A stretch of 64,000 bases of DNA, taken from JBDHTS01 sp044221445 (GTDB lineage Bacteria > Pseudomonadota > Alphaproteobacteria > Micavibrionales > Micavibrionaceae). Below are positions 25,712-34,913 of the stretch, piece after piece (position 1 is the stretch's first letter; every line of letters starts with the position of its first letter). Where the stretch lies: contig JBGAPF010000004.1 in NCBI GenBank assembly GCA_044221445.1, forward strand, positions 68,647 through 132,646. Reading direction: 5' to 3'. The notes beneath the pieces were generated by a model, which did no database searches, was not told the DNA's origin, and saw nothing but the letters and a program-made list of their open reading frames with translations. Both the position numbers and the translations under genes were made by a program.

Positions 25712-26487
25712 GCCATATGACTCCGGCCTGCCAGGCTCAAGCTTCCGTCGTCATATTCAGGCCCGGCGATTAAAATGTCCTCACGCGTGTTGCCAAAAGG
25801 CAATGCCTGCGGCTGGGCCAGGACCGACGCGTCAAAACCTTTGGCGCGGACGCGGCGGCAGACGTCCATCACGAAAGCGTCGTCTGCCAGGAAAGCCGGC
25901 AATTTGTAACTTTCCTTGTACGTCATCTCGGCCGGCGGCATGGCCGCCATTCTGTCTTCCCATTGCCGTGAAAACGCCCCGCCCCGTCGGCTCGCCAGAA
26001 AACGTTTCTTTTTATCCGTGTTCGGAACGTCGCCGACCAGCATAAGACCGCTGGGTTCAAGAAGCGACAGGCCTTTATCGATAAATGCGAAGGCCGTTTC
26101 GCTGTCCGGCAGGGCCGACAGAACATTATAGATCAGGATTTTGGAAAATTTGCGCGGCGCCTCGAAAGAAAGGAATTCACCGCCGTGCAGGGTGCAGTTG
26201 TCCTTGGTGAATGTTTTGGCCAGAGAGTCGATGACGGAAGGGTGATCGATGCCCGTCGCCTCGGCGACGACGAAACAGGCCGGGATCAAGGTATTGCCAA
26301 GACCGCAGCCTGCGTCGAGCAAAAGATCGCCGGAATGAAGCCTCAGCTTGGCCTGGATATCGGCAAAAATCATTTTTTCCCCGGCGGCCTGCGCGGGATA
26401 CCGCCCGTTCTGCTCGGTAAAGGAAAGGCCTGCATCCGCGAAGCGGGCGAAAGTCTCGTATTTCTTTTTGCGTACGTCGTCACTCAT
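25708..26487 (-). CDS. class I SAM-dependent methyltransferase
   Basis: 259 residues from the ATG at 26487 (GGGGAA upstream; a longer frame extends to 26511). Rossmann motif I is LLLDAGCGLGNTLIP, with the acidic motif II at ATGIDHPS and motif IV-like ILIYNVLSALPD. Likely O- or N-methylates a sugar or lipid-linked intermediate. The start overlaps the preceding gene by eight bases. Confidence 0.82.
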   Translation of the reverse strand: MSDDVRKKKYETFARFADAGLSFTEQNGRYPAQAAGEKMIFADIQAKLRLHSGDLLLDAGCGLGNTLIPACFVVAEATGIDHPSVIDSLAKTFTKDNCTLHGGEFLSFEAPRKFSKILIYNVLSALPDSETAFAFIDKGLSLLEPSGLMLVGDVPNTDKKKRFLASRRGGAFSRQWEDRMAAMPPAEMTYKESYKLPAFLADDAFVMDVCRRVRAKGFDASVLAQPQALPFGNTREDILIAGPEYDDGSLSLAGRSHMA

Positions 26488-27469
26488 TGTCGTTCCCCGG
26501 CGGGCCGTCAAAAGCCCAGTCCCATCCCAGATCGATTTTCAGGGCCGGGCTGAATCCCTTTTTGAAATCCCCGATCCTGTATTGCTTATCATCGACAGCT
26601 GTTTTCGGATACACGTCGCCGACATTGAAGCGTGTCTGGCCCCGTTCCCTGGCCCTTGAAATACCCTGCCATGTCAGGGCATGGGCCAGCGGCTTGTCGA
26701 ACAGCGACCGTTCGTAAATGCCGACGCCGTAGACGGTCGAGCGGCCTTCGTCGAGATACAGGGCTGCCGACACAAGCGCTCCGTCAAGAAAGCCGGTCAA
26801 CAGTTCTGCGCGGCCCGCGGCGATCATATCGAAATGGACGTCCCAGCTTTCCTGCGACCGCGTGACGCGTCCCGCGACATGGGCATGGAAAGCCTGCACA
26901 CGGTCGTAAAGGCCGCGGTCCGGGTTATCTTTGTCGAGCACGACCATCTGCAAAGCCTGTTCGCCCCAGTTGATCAGCGAAGAATAGCTTTTGCGGATTC
27001 CTTTACGGATATCCGCAAGAGACTGCGTCAGATCGATTGCCGAAGCGAAAAGCGGCATGGGGGTCGCGCCTGCTTTAAACAGGCGGTCGCCGGACAGGTC
27101 GAGTGTGCCGTCGGGGCTTTCCGTCCGTATGGCGATTTTTTTGACTCCGTGCCGTTGCGCGGTCTCCTGCAGCGTTTCCATCAAAAGCTGTGTTTTTTGG
27201 CGCGTCAGCGCGCCAGGCGCCGCGTGAATGACGATATAGGTGCCGTTGTTTTTCAGATCCGAACCGATAAGCTGGCAGGGAACCACGATTTCCGCTTTTC
27301 CCCGCTCTTCGATCGCGAAAGACAGATCCAGGCAATCCGGCCCGAAATAGGCCCTGTAATAACGTGCCAGCAGGCGCAGGGAAACCGGATCGATCCTGTC
27401 GAACCTGCTCTCGTCAATCAGGGCGTAGAAGTTTTCAGGGTCGTCGTTTTGAAAATGAATGGCGGCCAT
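26480..27469 (-). CDS. FemAB/GNAT-like acyltransferase
   Basis: 329 residues with the FemAB/BioF2-like arrangement of two GNAT folds: DLTQSLADIRKGIRKSYSSLINWGEQ in the first half and ELLTGFLDGALVSAALYLDEGRSTVYGVG followed by WQGISRARERGQTRFNVGDVYP in the second. Such enzymes transfer amino-acyl or acyl groups to amino sugars or peptidoglycan. It could supply the N-acylation step for which no PseH is visible in the window, but this is speculation. Confidence 0.7.
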   Translation of the reverse strand: MAAIHFQNDDPENFYALIDESRFDRIDPVSLRLLARYYRAYFGPDCLDLSFAIEERGKAEIVVPCQLIGSDLKNNGTYIVIHAAPGALTRQKTQLLMETLQETAQRHGVKKIAIRTESPDGTLDLSGDRLFKAGATPMPLFASAIDLTQSLADIRKGIRKSYSSLINWGEQALQMVVLDKDNPDRGLYDRVQAFHAHVAGRVTRSQESWDVHFDMIAAGRAELLTGFLDGALVSAALYLDEGRSTVYGVGIYERSLFDKPLAHALTWQGISRARERGQTRFNVGDVYPKTAVDDKQYRIGDFKKGFSPALKIDLGWDWAFDGPPGNDNE

Positions 27470-27481
27470 GGGCGGTCAGCG

Positions 27482-29044
27482 TTAAGGCTCCTGAAACAGC
27501 GGGATAAAGTCTGTGTTATGAGCTTTCAGGATAGAGGCTGCGACCATATTTGCAAGGCCGTTCCAGTCAATCTGGGCGCGATTGGCGGAATCATAGGAAA
27601 TAGTACCGATTTCGGTGCGGTTTTCCAGCAACTTTACAGCGTCCGAACTGTAGAATGTCGGGTTGGTATTAATCAGAAGCAAAGGCTTGCTGCTGTAAAG
27701 GCTCGGCACCAGTGTGGTCGAGGAAAAATCGCAGTTCACAAGGATTTCATAATCTCTGAAAATCTTTTCGAAAGGTTCCGTGGCACATGGCGCGCCGTAT
27801 TTTTCTCGATAGAGGTCCGGTGGAAATTCCATAAAGGCGGGGTGTTGCTTGATGGTGACGTCATAACCCTGGTTTTGGAACGCCGCGACCAGCCTGGCGT
27901 TGAAATCGACGGCCTGGACAGTCGAAGGGTAAGGCCCGCCGAGCCCGCGGTCGTATATCGGTGCAAGCGGTATAAGGAGTATCGATTTCGGCTTCTCATC
28001 CTGCCTTGCCTGCGCGTGTATATGTTCGGCATGATGGAAGGAATCTATTTTCAGGCCCGGAAATAACACTTTGAACGCAGGCCAGAGGTTTTTCTCCAGC
28101 AATGCTTTTGCTGCAGGACTGAACGCATAAAAAACGGATGTTCCGGCGTAATTGCTCAGGCCGTTGACGGGATAGGTGTAAAGCGCCGAACCGCAGCCGT
28201 GATCGATGACGATGGTCTTGCCGCCGTTTTTTTGAACGGCATAGCGCAGCAGGACGTTCCATACACCGCCGAGATTGCTGATAAGACAGGCCGGTATTTT
28301 TTGTGATCCGGCGGCCTGCGCCACATAACGCTGCGTGGTCAGCAATGTTATGGAGATCTGCCGCCGCAGCCAGGCTTTGCCCGCAGGCGATAAGGCGACC
28401 CGGCGTTCAAGGATATCGTTCATCAGCGCAGACAGCTCGTCGATCAATTGTCTTTCCGCGATGGTTTCATTCAACTGGCCGCGGCGCAGTCTGCGAAAAA
28501 AAGAGGAGGGTTCGGTGTAAAACCCTTTCAGGCTTTTAGCTCTGCAGAAGTCCTGGACGATTTTATCCGTGCCCGTTACCGCCGTATCGCATACAGGGTT
28601 GAATAAGAAAAGAGGATCGCGCCGGATAATATTTTGCTGCGCCCGGTTGCGCAGCATGCGGGCAGGCCAGCGCCAGATTTTATCTTTTCCGGGGCCGGAC
28701 AGCAGCGCCGTGCAACTCGGATGATCGGGCAGGAATTCCCCGGCAATGTAGGCTCTCCAGAAAGGATAGTGTGTTGACGGCAGCGACAATGACCGGGATG
28801 CCGCCGAAGCTGTCTGCAGGATTTTAATAAAAGACTGGATGAGGATCGGCCATCCGGCGGCGATCAGTTCCGGCGCGGATAAAGGGTGGAATTCCGGCCT
28901 TGGCCTGGCGTTCTGCATGAAATCGAAAATTTTTTCATGCAGCCTGTCCACCAGATTTTGAAAATCGTCCGGATTGTCCGGCCATTGAAAAGGCTCGTTC
29001 TTGAGCGGCAACAGGCGTTCCGGGTCGCATTCTATCGGTTTCAT
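27482..29044 (-). CDS. large glycan-locus protein, GT-B-like
   Basis: 520 residues from the ATG at 29044 that overlaps the upstream stop by one base. No firm domain is recognised. The second half has a GT-B-like pattern: KTIVIDHGCGSALY, SILLIPLAPIYDRGLGG, DVTIKQHPAFMEFP and EILVNCDFSSTTLVPSLYSSKPLLLINTN, which resembles surface-polysaccharide transferases of the LIC12162 or CDP-glycerol type. Somewhat lower GC than its neighbours. Probably a transferase acting late in glycan assembly. Confidence 0.55.
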   Translation of the reverse strand: MKPIECDPERLLPLKNEPFQWPDNPDDFQNLVDRLHEKIFDFMQNARPRPEFHPLSAPELIAAGWPILIQSFIKILQTASAASRSLSLPSTHYPFWRAYIAGEFLPDHPSCTALLSGPGKDKIWRWPARMLRNRAQQNIIRRDPLFLFNPVCDTAVTGTDKIVQDFCRAKSLKGFYTEPSSFFRRLRRGQLNETIAERQLIDELSALMNDILERRVALSPAGKAWLRRQISITLLTTQRYVAQAAGSQKIPACLISNLGGVWNVLLRYAVQKNGGKTIVIDHGCGSALYTYPVNGLSNYAGTSVFYAFSPAAKALLEKNLWPAFKVLFPGLKIDSFHHAEHIHAQARQDEKPKSILLIPLAPIYDRGLGGPYPSTVQAVDFNARLVAAFQNQGYDVTIKQHPAFMEFPPDLYREKYGAPCATEPFEKIFRDYEILVNCDFSSTTLVPSLYSSKPLLLINTNPTFYSSDAVKLLENRTEIGTISYDSANRAQIDWNGLANMVAASILKAHNTDFIPLFQEP

Positions 29045-29928
29045 CAGGATGCCTTCTGCGGCCAGCGGGCGGGGTTCAGCAGGACAGGATCGTCGCATCC
29101 GAACGCGGCCCAGTCCAGCTCCGGGACGGCGCTGTCGAATTTTTCCACGATGTCCCGCCATTCGCCGCGGCTTGTGACGCCGACGACGACCTGGTCAACC
29201 TCGGGCAGGCTTTTCAGGTAGCCGAGCGCCCCCGCTAGGGGGGCCATGCCCCGTTCCGCGCAGGCGCCGTGAAATTTTTCCAGCAGGGGTCTGTGCGGCG
29301 CGAAGAAATCGGGAATGCTGCCGGGCGGCATGAGCAGCAAGCCCTGCAGGAAGGCGGATCGCACGTGAATTTCCACGCCGCTTTCTTTCAGTTTGTTCAG
29401 ATGCCCGGAACGCGGCAGACGCTGGTCCAGGACGTTCAGGGGGATCTGGACGATATCGATGGGGCCAAGGGCGAGCAGGCGGTCGATATCCTCGCCCGTA
29501 TAGACGGACGCGCCGATTTTTTCGACAAGACCCTCGCCCTTTAAGTCCTGCATGCGCCTGAAGACATCGGCGCCTGCGGTGCCGAACAGCAGGGCGGCAT
29601 TGTGGTCGAGCAGGCCATAGGCCGATATCTGTCCCAGACGCTTCAGGGAGTCCGAAAGGGACTGCCTGATATCCGGATTTTTCAGGTTGCTTTTGGTGAC
29701 GATGCGCACAGGGGCGGGACAGGGCAACAGGCCGCCCAGTACGTTTTCGCTGTCTCCATAGCCTGGCGCCGTATCGACGACCGTGCCAGGGCCGCGCGAC
29801 GATACGGCGGCCAGTATGGCGGCGGCTTCGTCGCGCGCGACCTGGCCGCCGCGATTGGCGATGCCGTAAGGCAGGCCGAACTGCACGGTGCCCAGGGCCA
29901 GCTGCGCATGCGGTTCAGGGCCGGTCAT
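29044..29928 (-). CDS. aldo/keto reductase
   Basis: 294 residues, TIM-barrel oxidoreductase. Catalytic tetrad visible: Asp and Tyr in VVDTAPGYGDSE, Lys in VTKSNL, His in AYGLLDHNA. LALGTVQFGLPYGIAN and the C-terminal VVVGVTSRGEW NADPH-binding region are typical of AKRs found in nonulosonate clusters, where they sit beside the CMP transferase. Probably reduces a sugar carbonyl. Overlaps the CMP transferase gene by 14 bases. Confidence 0.87.
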   Translation of the reverse strand: MTGPEPHAQLALGTVQFGLPYGIANRGGQVARDEAAAILAAVSSRGPGTVVDTAPGYGDSENVLGGLLPCPAPVRIVTKSNLKNPDIRQSLSDSLKRLGQISAYGLLDHNAALLFGTAGADVFRRMQDLKGEGLVEKIGASVYTGEDIDRLLALGPIDIVQIPLNVLDQRLPRSGHLNKLKESGVEIHVRSAFLQGLLLMPPGSIPDFFAPHRPLLEKFHGACAERGMAPLAGALGYLKSLPEVDQVVVGVTSRGEWRDIVEKFDSAVPELDWAAFGCDDPVLLNPARWPQKAS

Positions 29929-30622
29929 GCAGTGCTCTGTACATGGCTTCCGCCATCGCCCATTGATCCGGCGTGTCGATATCGGTCACGCGCCTGGCGT
30001 CGACGGGAAACCCGCGAAACACCAGGTCGCTGCCCGCGCCCGCGCTCCGGTTCAGGAATTCCCGGCTATAGAAACAAAACATGGCGGCGTCGAAATAGGC
30101 CGGCTTCAAATCCTGCGACCGGATGGCGAAGCCGCCGGGGGCGACGGGGGCCAGCATGCCGCCTTCAAGACGGAACGCCCATTCTACCGGGCAGGGGAAA
30201 GGGGCCACGGCCAGCAGGGGTTTCAGCGCATCGCCTGATTCAAAGGCCTCGACCGCCTCTTTCAGGTCCTGAGAAAACAGCATAGGGCTGGTGGCATACA
30301 GCAGCGCGACCGTATCGAACACATCGCCCCGCTCCGCGAATTGCTGCGCCACATATTTCGCGACCGGCAGAAGAGGCGTCATGTCGTCGGCCAGCTCCGG
30401 CGGCCTGCGGAAATCGACGTTTGCGCCATAAGTTTCCGCCACCGCCGCGATGTCCTCGCTGTCCGTCGAAACGTTCACCACATCGAAGATCCCGCTGTCC
30501 AGCGCGGCGCGGATGGGATGGGCGATCATGGGCTTGCCATGGAAATCGCGGATATTTTTCCCCGGCACGCGTTTCGATCCGCCGCGGGCGGGGATCAGCG
30601 CCAGTCTTTTTTTCCCGTTCAT
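29915..30622 (-). CDS. pseF: CMP-nonulosonate (pseudaminate) cytidylyltransferase
   Basis: 235 residues from the ATG at 30622. N-terminal ALIPARGGSKRVPGKNIRDFHGKPMIAHPI is the CTP-binding signature of NeuA/PseF enzymes; VVNVSTDSEDIAAVAETYGA and VALLYATSPMLF follow. It activates the sugar with CMP for transfer. It is grouped with pseudaminic rather than sialic acid synthesis because pseB, pseC, pseG and pseI are nearby, but sequence alone does not fix the sugar. Confidence 0.85.
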   Translation of the reverse strand: MNGKKRLALIPARGGSKRVPGKNIRDFHGKPMIAHPIRAALDSGIFDVVNVSTDSEDIAAVAETYGANVDFRRPPELADDMTPLLPVAKYVAQQFAERGDVFDTVALLYATSPMLFSQDLKEAVEAFESGDALKPLLAVAPFPCPVEWAFRLEGGMLAPVAPGGFAIRSQDLKPAYFDAAMFCFYSREFLNRSAGAGSDLVFRGFPVDARRVTDIDTPDQWAMAEAMYRALHDRP

Positions 30623-31326
30623 GCGCGCACTCCGCTTCTTAGGGTTTCCAGGCTTTCCGGCCCGCAATTGAACAGCAGGTCGATTGCCGACATATAGGGT
30701 TCGAACGGCGGGTAAAGCTGGCCGTAAACCGGATGTTCATATGTGTGATAGCTTACCTCGATACCAGCTTTTTCAAAATCGTCGCTGGCGCCAATATAGT
30801 CTTTCGAACCCGGTGCGGAAAGATAATGCCGCGCCTCCCTGATGCCGCAGATATCGGCCAGAAGTTCCGCCTTCTTTCCCGCCGCGTTCAGGGCCGAAGA
30901 GCGCAGCAAAGGCGTGGTAATGCCGAAGCACTGGCAAAGCCATGTAATCAACGCCATATTCAGTGCGCCGACGCCCTCCGCCGACCCGGCCTCGATATGG
31001 GCGAACAGTGCGTCCGCATACGCCTTGAAATAAGCGGCCTTGCCATAGCTTTGCCTGATCGCGCCGATATTTTTCTGCAGGAATTTCTCGCGCTCCGCCA
31101 CCTGCATGCCGGCAATCGTCGCGTCGCGGTTGCCTTTGACCTGCGCCGGCACATTGATCCAGGCGGGGCCGTTTGCGGTCTTGATGCGGTTGCGCTGCTG
31201 CCAGCTGCGGTGTTCGAACTGAACGGAATCCAGGAAAACGAATTCGTCCACCCGGTCGATCATGGCAAAATAGCCGATCCAGGGCAGATAGGTCGGCTGC
31301 ATGATCGCAACGGATTTCTCGGGCAA
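30619..31326 (-). CDS. WbqC-family protein
   Basis: 235 residues matching the WbqC family: VAIMQPTYLPWIGYFAMIDRVDEFVFLDSVQFEHRSWQQRNRIKTANG at the N terminus, and SAPGSKDYIG, YHTYEHPVYGQLYPPFEPYMSAIDLLFNCG at the C terminus. The family occurs in surface-polysaccharide loci; its biochemical role is not settled. TTG start with AAGGGA seven bases upstream. First gene of the nine-gene minus-strand unit ending at 21313, divergent from the methyltransferase at 31399. Confidence 0.85.
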   Translation of the reverse strand: MPEKSVAIMQPTYLPWIGYFAMIDRVDEFVFLDSVQFEHRSWQQRNRIKTANGPAWINVPAQVKGNRDATIAGMQVAEREKFLQKNIGAIRQSYGKAAYFKAYADALFAHIEAGSAEGVGALNMALITWLCQCFGITTPLLRSSALNAAGKKAELLADICGIREARHYLSAPGSKDYIGASDDFEKAGIEVSYHTYEHPVYGQLYPPFEPYMSAIDLLFNCGPESLETLRSGVRA

Positions 31327-31398
31327 TATGATCTTTCCCTTTGATATTTATCGATCTTTCTCTTACATAACATAGGCAGGATCAAAGGAGAAACCCAA

Positions 31399-32157
31399 AT
31401 GAAGGCAGCACCGCGCGAAACAAAGGCCAGCGAAACCCAGCTTCAGTCGCGCAAGGCGCTCTATGACCTGTTCGACAACAGCCCGATCCCGACCGAGGAA
31501 AAGATCATGAATCTTGGGCTGTTCATGCGCAGTTCGGCGCTGACCAAGATTCTTTTTTTGAACGAGATATATGAACAGATTTTAGACGTACCGGGGATTA
31601 TTACGGAATTCGGCTGCTGGCTGGGCCAGAACCTGGCCGTATTCGAAAATCTTCGGGCCGTTTACGAACCTTTTAACCAGAACAGGCGCGTGGTCGGGTT
31701 CGACACCTTCAAGGGCTATTCCTCTGTCACCGAAATTGACGGCAAAAGTGAGATCATCCATGGCGAAGGGTATATCCTGCCTGCGGATTACCCCGAATAT
31801 TTAAGAAAAATCCTTGGGTATCACGAAAGCAACAATATCCTTTCCCACATTCAAAAACACCGGATTGTTCAGGGGGACGTTGTCAAGACCGTACCCGGTT
31901 TCATCGAAGAAAATCCGGGCGACATGATTGCGCTCGCTTATTTCGACCTGGCCTTGTACCAGCCGACGAAAATCTGCCTTGAGGCAATCCGTCCGCGCCT
32001 GATGCCGGGCAGTGTTCTGTTGATGGACGAATTTAATTTTCGCGATTATCCGGGCGCAACGGTGGCGTTTCGCGAAGTCTGTAGCGACATGAAATATTCC
32101 ATCCGCAAATCGCGCTTTATGACAGACCGGGCGATTGTCACGGTCGAAAGCCTGTAA
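31399..32157 (+). CDS. TylF-like SAM-dependent methyltransferase
   Basis: 252 residues. IITEFGCWLGQNLAVFENL is SAM motif I, VVGFDTFKGYSSV the acidic strand, and DMIALAYFDLALYQPTKICLEAIRPRLMPGSVLLMDEFNF the metal-binding motif IV region, as in macrocin O-methyltransferase (TylF) relatives of glycan clusters. The only plus-strand gene between 22 and 40 kb. AAAGGAGAAA precedes the ATG. Confidence 0.78.
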   Translation: MKAAPRETKASETQLQSRKALYDLFDNSPIPTEEKIMNLGLFMRSSALTKILFLNEIYEQILDVPGIITEFGCWLGQNLAVFENLRAVYEPFNQNRRVVGFDTFKGYSSVTEIDGKSEIIHGEGYILPADYPEYLRKILGYHESNNILSHIQKHRIVQGDVVKTVPGFIEENPGDMIALAYFDLALYQPTKICLEAIRPRLMPGSVLLMDEFNFRDYPGATVAFREVCSDMKYSIRKSRFMTDRAIVTVESL

Positions 32158-32167
32158 ACTGGTCGCG

Positions 32168-33061
32168 CTATTCTCTGACCGCCAGGCAGAGACCGTTTCC
32201 GCCGTATCCGTTGCCATTATAATACATGATGTCGCGGCTTTCATGTCTTAGGACAACAGTGTAACAGATCATCTCCTCATCCGGTCCCCGCGAGGGCGAC
32301 AGAACGGGGTCCGGTTCCCTGTTCCAGCTGATGCCGTCCTGCGATGTCGCGGTATAGGGCAGGTAATGCTCTCCCTTGGCGCTGAACCACATACGGTAAC
32401 CTTCTGCGCTTTTGACGACATAGGGGCGCGCCAGCGCGTTTTCACCGGGGCCGAAATCGATGGCCGTCTCTCCGTCCCGCCGCCAATGTTTCAAATCGTC
32501 CGATCGTGCGATCTGAATGTTGTAGCGCGGCAGGTCCTTATGCACCCATTCGACCGCGCCGACATAATACATCAGCCAGCCCTTGTCCGGTGCCGCCACG
32601 ACCCAAGGGGCGGTGTTGATGAACGGGTTGACGCGGGTGCGCTCCAGGATGGGTGCTTCCGACCAGCGATGAAAACTCTTCCCGTTGTCCTGGCTGATCG
32701 CCAGTCCGCCGAACAGGTCCATCCGCGTCGTGCCGCCAGGTTTGAATCCGATATAATACAGGTATTTTTCTCCGCCATGATTGACGATACAGGACGGCAG
32801 GACGCCGTTATCGTCGAAGGTTCCCAGTCGCCCCGGCGTCAGGACAGGCGTGGCCGCAATGTCGAGTATCCGGTCAGGCGTAGCGAGATCGACGGTTACC
32901 CAGCCGATATTCGACTGGTTCTGCGCGTTTCGCCCGCTGAAATAGATTTTGTATAGGCTCCCTTGCAGATGGTCCGGCGTTGGCACCATCGCATGGGTCT
33001 TCATCCAGGAAAGACCGGACTCAGGCTTCAGGATCAATCCGTATTTAAGCCATGAAGTCAT
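32168..33061 (-). CDS. GH43/GH32-like five-blade beta-propeller protein
   Basis: 297 residues with repeated propeller strands: YKIYFSGRNAQNQSNIGWVTVDL, EKYLYYIGFKPGGTTRMDLFGGLAISQDNGKSFHRW, GWLMYYVGAVEWVHKDLPRYNIQIARSDDLKHW and GYRMWFSAKGEHYLPYTATSQDGISW. The pattern is that of GH43/GH32-type glycosidase-like proteins found in polysaccharide loci. No signal peptide, so a cytoplasmic role, perhaps in sugar processing. Ends the pseG-pseI unit; overlaps the acetyltransferase stop by four bases. Confidence 0.65.
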   Translation of the reverse strand: MTSWLKYGLILKPESGLSWMKTHAMVPTPDHLQGSLYKIYFSGRNAQNQSNIGWVTVDLATPDRILDIAATPVLTPGRLGTFDDNGVLPSCIVNHGGEKYLYYIGFKPGGTTRMDLFGGLAISQDNGKSFHRWSEAPILERTRVNPFINTAPWVVAAPDKGWLMYYVGAVEWVHKDLPRYNIQIARSDDLKHWRRDGETAIDFGPGENALARPYVVKSAEGYRMWFSAKGEHYLPYTATSQDGISWNREPDPVLSPSRGPDEEMICYTVVLRHESRDIMYYNGNGYGGNGLCLAVRE

Positions 33062-33750
33062 ACGTTAAAATATTTCTTTTTCAATTTCTGCGCGACCGGA
33101 TCGTCCGCCGTCAGAATGCTGCCGCGCGCCGGCAGGGCGACTGCGCCATCGGACATGTCCTGCGTCACGCTGGCATCCATGGCGATAAAGCAATCGTTTC
33201 CGATGGTCGTAAAGTCCTTGATCGTGGCGTTGACGCCGAAGAAGCAGCGCTGGCCGATGGTGCAATGCCCCGACAGCACCACATGCGACGCGAAATAAGT
33301 ATGGTCGCCGATCACGCTGCCATGGCCGATATGGTTGCCGGACCATAGCATGACGTTGTTGCCAAGCCGGACTGTCGGCTGGATCGTTTGGTTCTCCAGA
33401 ACGAAACAATTGTCGCCATGCGCAAGGTCCGGCCAGGTCGCCGCCTTGCTGCAGATATAGGACGCGAGCGTATAGCCGGCTTTTTTGGCCTGGACATATT
33501 TGTCCGCGCGCAGCCGGTTCAGTTTATTATACGACAGCGCAACATGCATGTGCGTTGCCTGAGGCGAAAACTCCTGTGCCACGCGGCTGAAAGGGATCAC
33601 GGGCAAGCCCTCAAACCGGTCTTCCCTGACAAAATCGTCGTCGACCGTAAACGCCACCGCTTTATAGGCGCTGTCGTGATCGAAATAGAACCGCGCGAGG
33701 GCGGCGATTTCCGCTGTGCCGAAAACGATCAAGGGAAGGCGCGGGGCCAT
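33058..33750 (-). CDS. PglD/NeuD-like hexapeptide acetyltransferase
   Basis: 230 residues. An N-terminal Rossmann-like half (PLIVFGTAEIAALARFYFDHDS) precedes a left-handed beta-helix with hexapeptide repeats (IQPTVRLGNNVMLWSGNHIGHGSVIGDHTYFASHVVLSGHCTIG). His in NHIGHG and SHVVLSGH are candidate catalytic bases. This is the PglD/NeuD architecture: acetyl-CoA-dependent acetylation of an amino sugar or sialic-acid-like sugar. Two bases after pseI, it could take the place of PseH or O-acetylate the final sugar. The ATG at 33750 excludes a poorly supported extension. Confidence 0.8.
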   Translation of the reverse strand: MAPRLPLIVFGTAEIAALARFYFDHDSAYKAVAFTVDDDFVREDRFEGLPVIPFSRVAQEFSPQATHMHVALSYNKLNRLRADKYVQAKKAGYTLASYICSKAATWPDLAHGDNCFVLENQTIQPTVRLGNNVMLWSGNHIGHGSVIGDHTYFASHVVLSGHCTIGQRCFFGVNATIKDFTTIGNDCFIAMDASVTQDMSDGAVALPARGSILTADDPVAQKLKKKYFNV

Positions 33751-33752
33751 GG

Positions 33753-34835
33753 CTAACCTGCTTTGGCTTTCCTTGCCGGGGTTTCGAGATCGGCCCACTC
33801 GACAGGCTGGTGCTTTTTCATCGCCTTCGCCGCACGGCTGCCGATCACGCTCTCGAATTCGCGTGCCCGGATCCCTACGCCCCCGGGGGAACGGATGCTG
33901 CGGATATTATCCCAACTCAAGAGATCGCCCACGCCGATCTCGGCGATCGTCCAGAAACAGCGTGGGAAGATGTTGTTGCCTTTCAGCTTGGCGTCGCTCG
34001 CATATTCTATGCCCTGGCTCGCTTCATAGGCGGCGCGGACGGAACGGCACAGTTCTTTCAGTTCATGCGGCTCCAGCGAGAACGTCGAATCCGGCCCGCC
34101 ATCGTTGCGGTCCAGCGTGAAATGCTTTTCGAACACACAAGCCCCGAACGGGACCGCGGCCACGGAAATATCGACGCCCAGCGTATGGTCGGAAAATCCG
34201 GCGATCACGCCGAAAGAATCCGCGATATCCCGGATCGTCGGCAAATGCGAATCCTGCGGCTTGGCCGGATAGGCGCTGACGCAATGCAGGATGCACACAT
34301 TATTAACGCTGCGCTTTTTCAAAAACTCGAGCGTGTCGGCCACATCCTGTTTCGTCGATGTGCCGGTCGACATGATCATCGGCTTGCCCTTGGACGCGAT
34401 GTATTCCACAAGCGCCCAGTCGGTGAATTCGTTGGAGGCGATCTTGTATGCCGGTGCATCCAGGCTTTCCAGAAGGTCGACCGCGGCTCTGTCGAAAGGC
34501 GAGGAAAAAACCGTGATGCCGATTTTGCGGCCGTGAGCGAAGGCTTTTTCATGCCAGTCCCAGGGCGTATGCGCTTTTTCGTATAATTTATAGAGATTCC
34601 AACCGTCCCAGGTGCCGCCTTTCAGCATGAAACGGTCATCCTGCGAATCGATGGTCAGCGAATCCGCAGTATAGGTCTGCAGCTTGACAGCGTCCGCTCC
34701 GGCGTCTTTAGCAACCTCTATCATTTTGATCAGGCGGTCGAAATCATGGTTATGATTACCCGATATTTCCGCAATGATATACGGAGGATGGCCAGGGCCG
34801 ATTTTGCGTCCGTCGATCTCCAGTTCTTTTTTCAT
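33753..34835 (-). CDS. pseI: pseudaminic acid synthase
   Basis: 360 residues; condenses the 6-deoxy-hexose with phosphoenolpyruvate to give pseudaminic acid. TIM-barrel synthase: IIAEISGNHNHDFDR, VKLQTY (Lys51, Gln53), SSPFD, YKIASNE, and the metal-binding His217 (GFSDHTLG) and His238 (FEKHFTLDR). A C-terminal SAF domain follows (ARKLKGNNIFPRC-like region to RAREFESVIG). All catalytic residues are in place, in contrast to the paralogue at 37427. Confidence 0.92.
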   Translation of the reverse strand: MKKELEIDGRKIGPGHPPYIIAEISGNHNHDFDRLIKMIEVAKDAGADAVKLQTYTADSLTIDSQDDRFMLKGGTWDGWNLYKLYEKAHTPWDWHEKAFAHGRKIGITVFSSPFDRAAVDLLESLDAPAYKIASNEFTDWALVEYIASKGKPMIMSTGTSTKQDVADTLEFLKKRSVNNVCILHCVSAYPAKPQDSHLPTIRDIADSFGVIAGFSDHTLGVDISVAAVPFGACVFEKHFTLDRNDGGPDSTFSLEPHELKELCRSVRAAYEASQGIEYASDAKLKGNNIFPRCFWTIAEIGVGDLLSWDNIRSIRSPGGVGIRAREFESVIGSRAAKAMKKHQPVEWADLETPARKAKAG

Positions 34836-34913
34836 AAATAATTTATGATCCTTTATTGAAAGCAGGGATAATAGATACCAAAACCCTGTAGGGAAAGCAA
34901 AGGACCGAAGCCG

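Noticed and set aside
26681..28066. 461-codon plus-strand frame
   Set aside because: Antisense of the FemAB-like and GT-B-like genes in high-GC DNA; Arg/Gly-rich with no domain.
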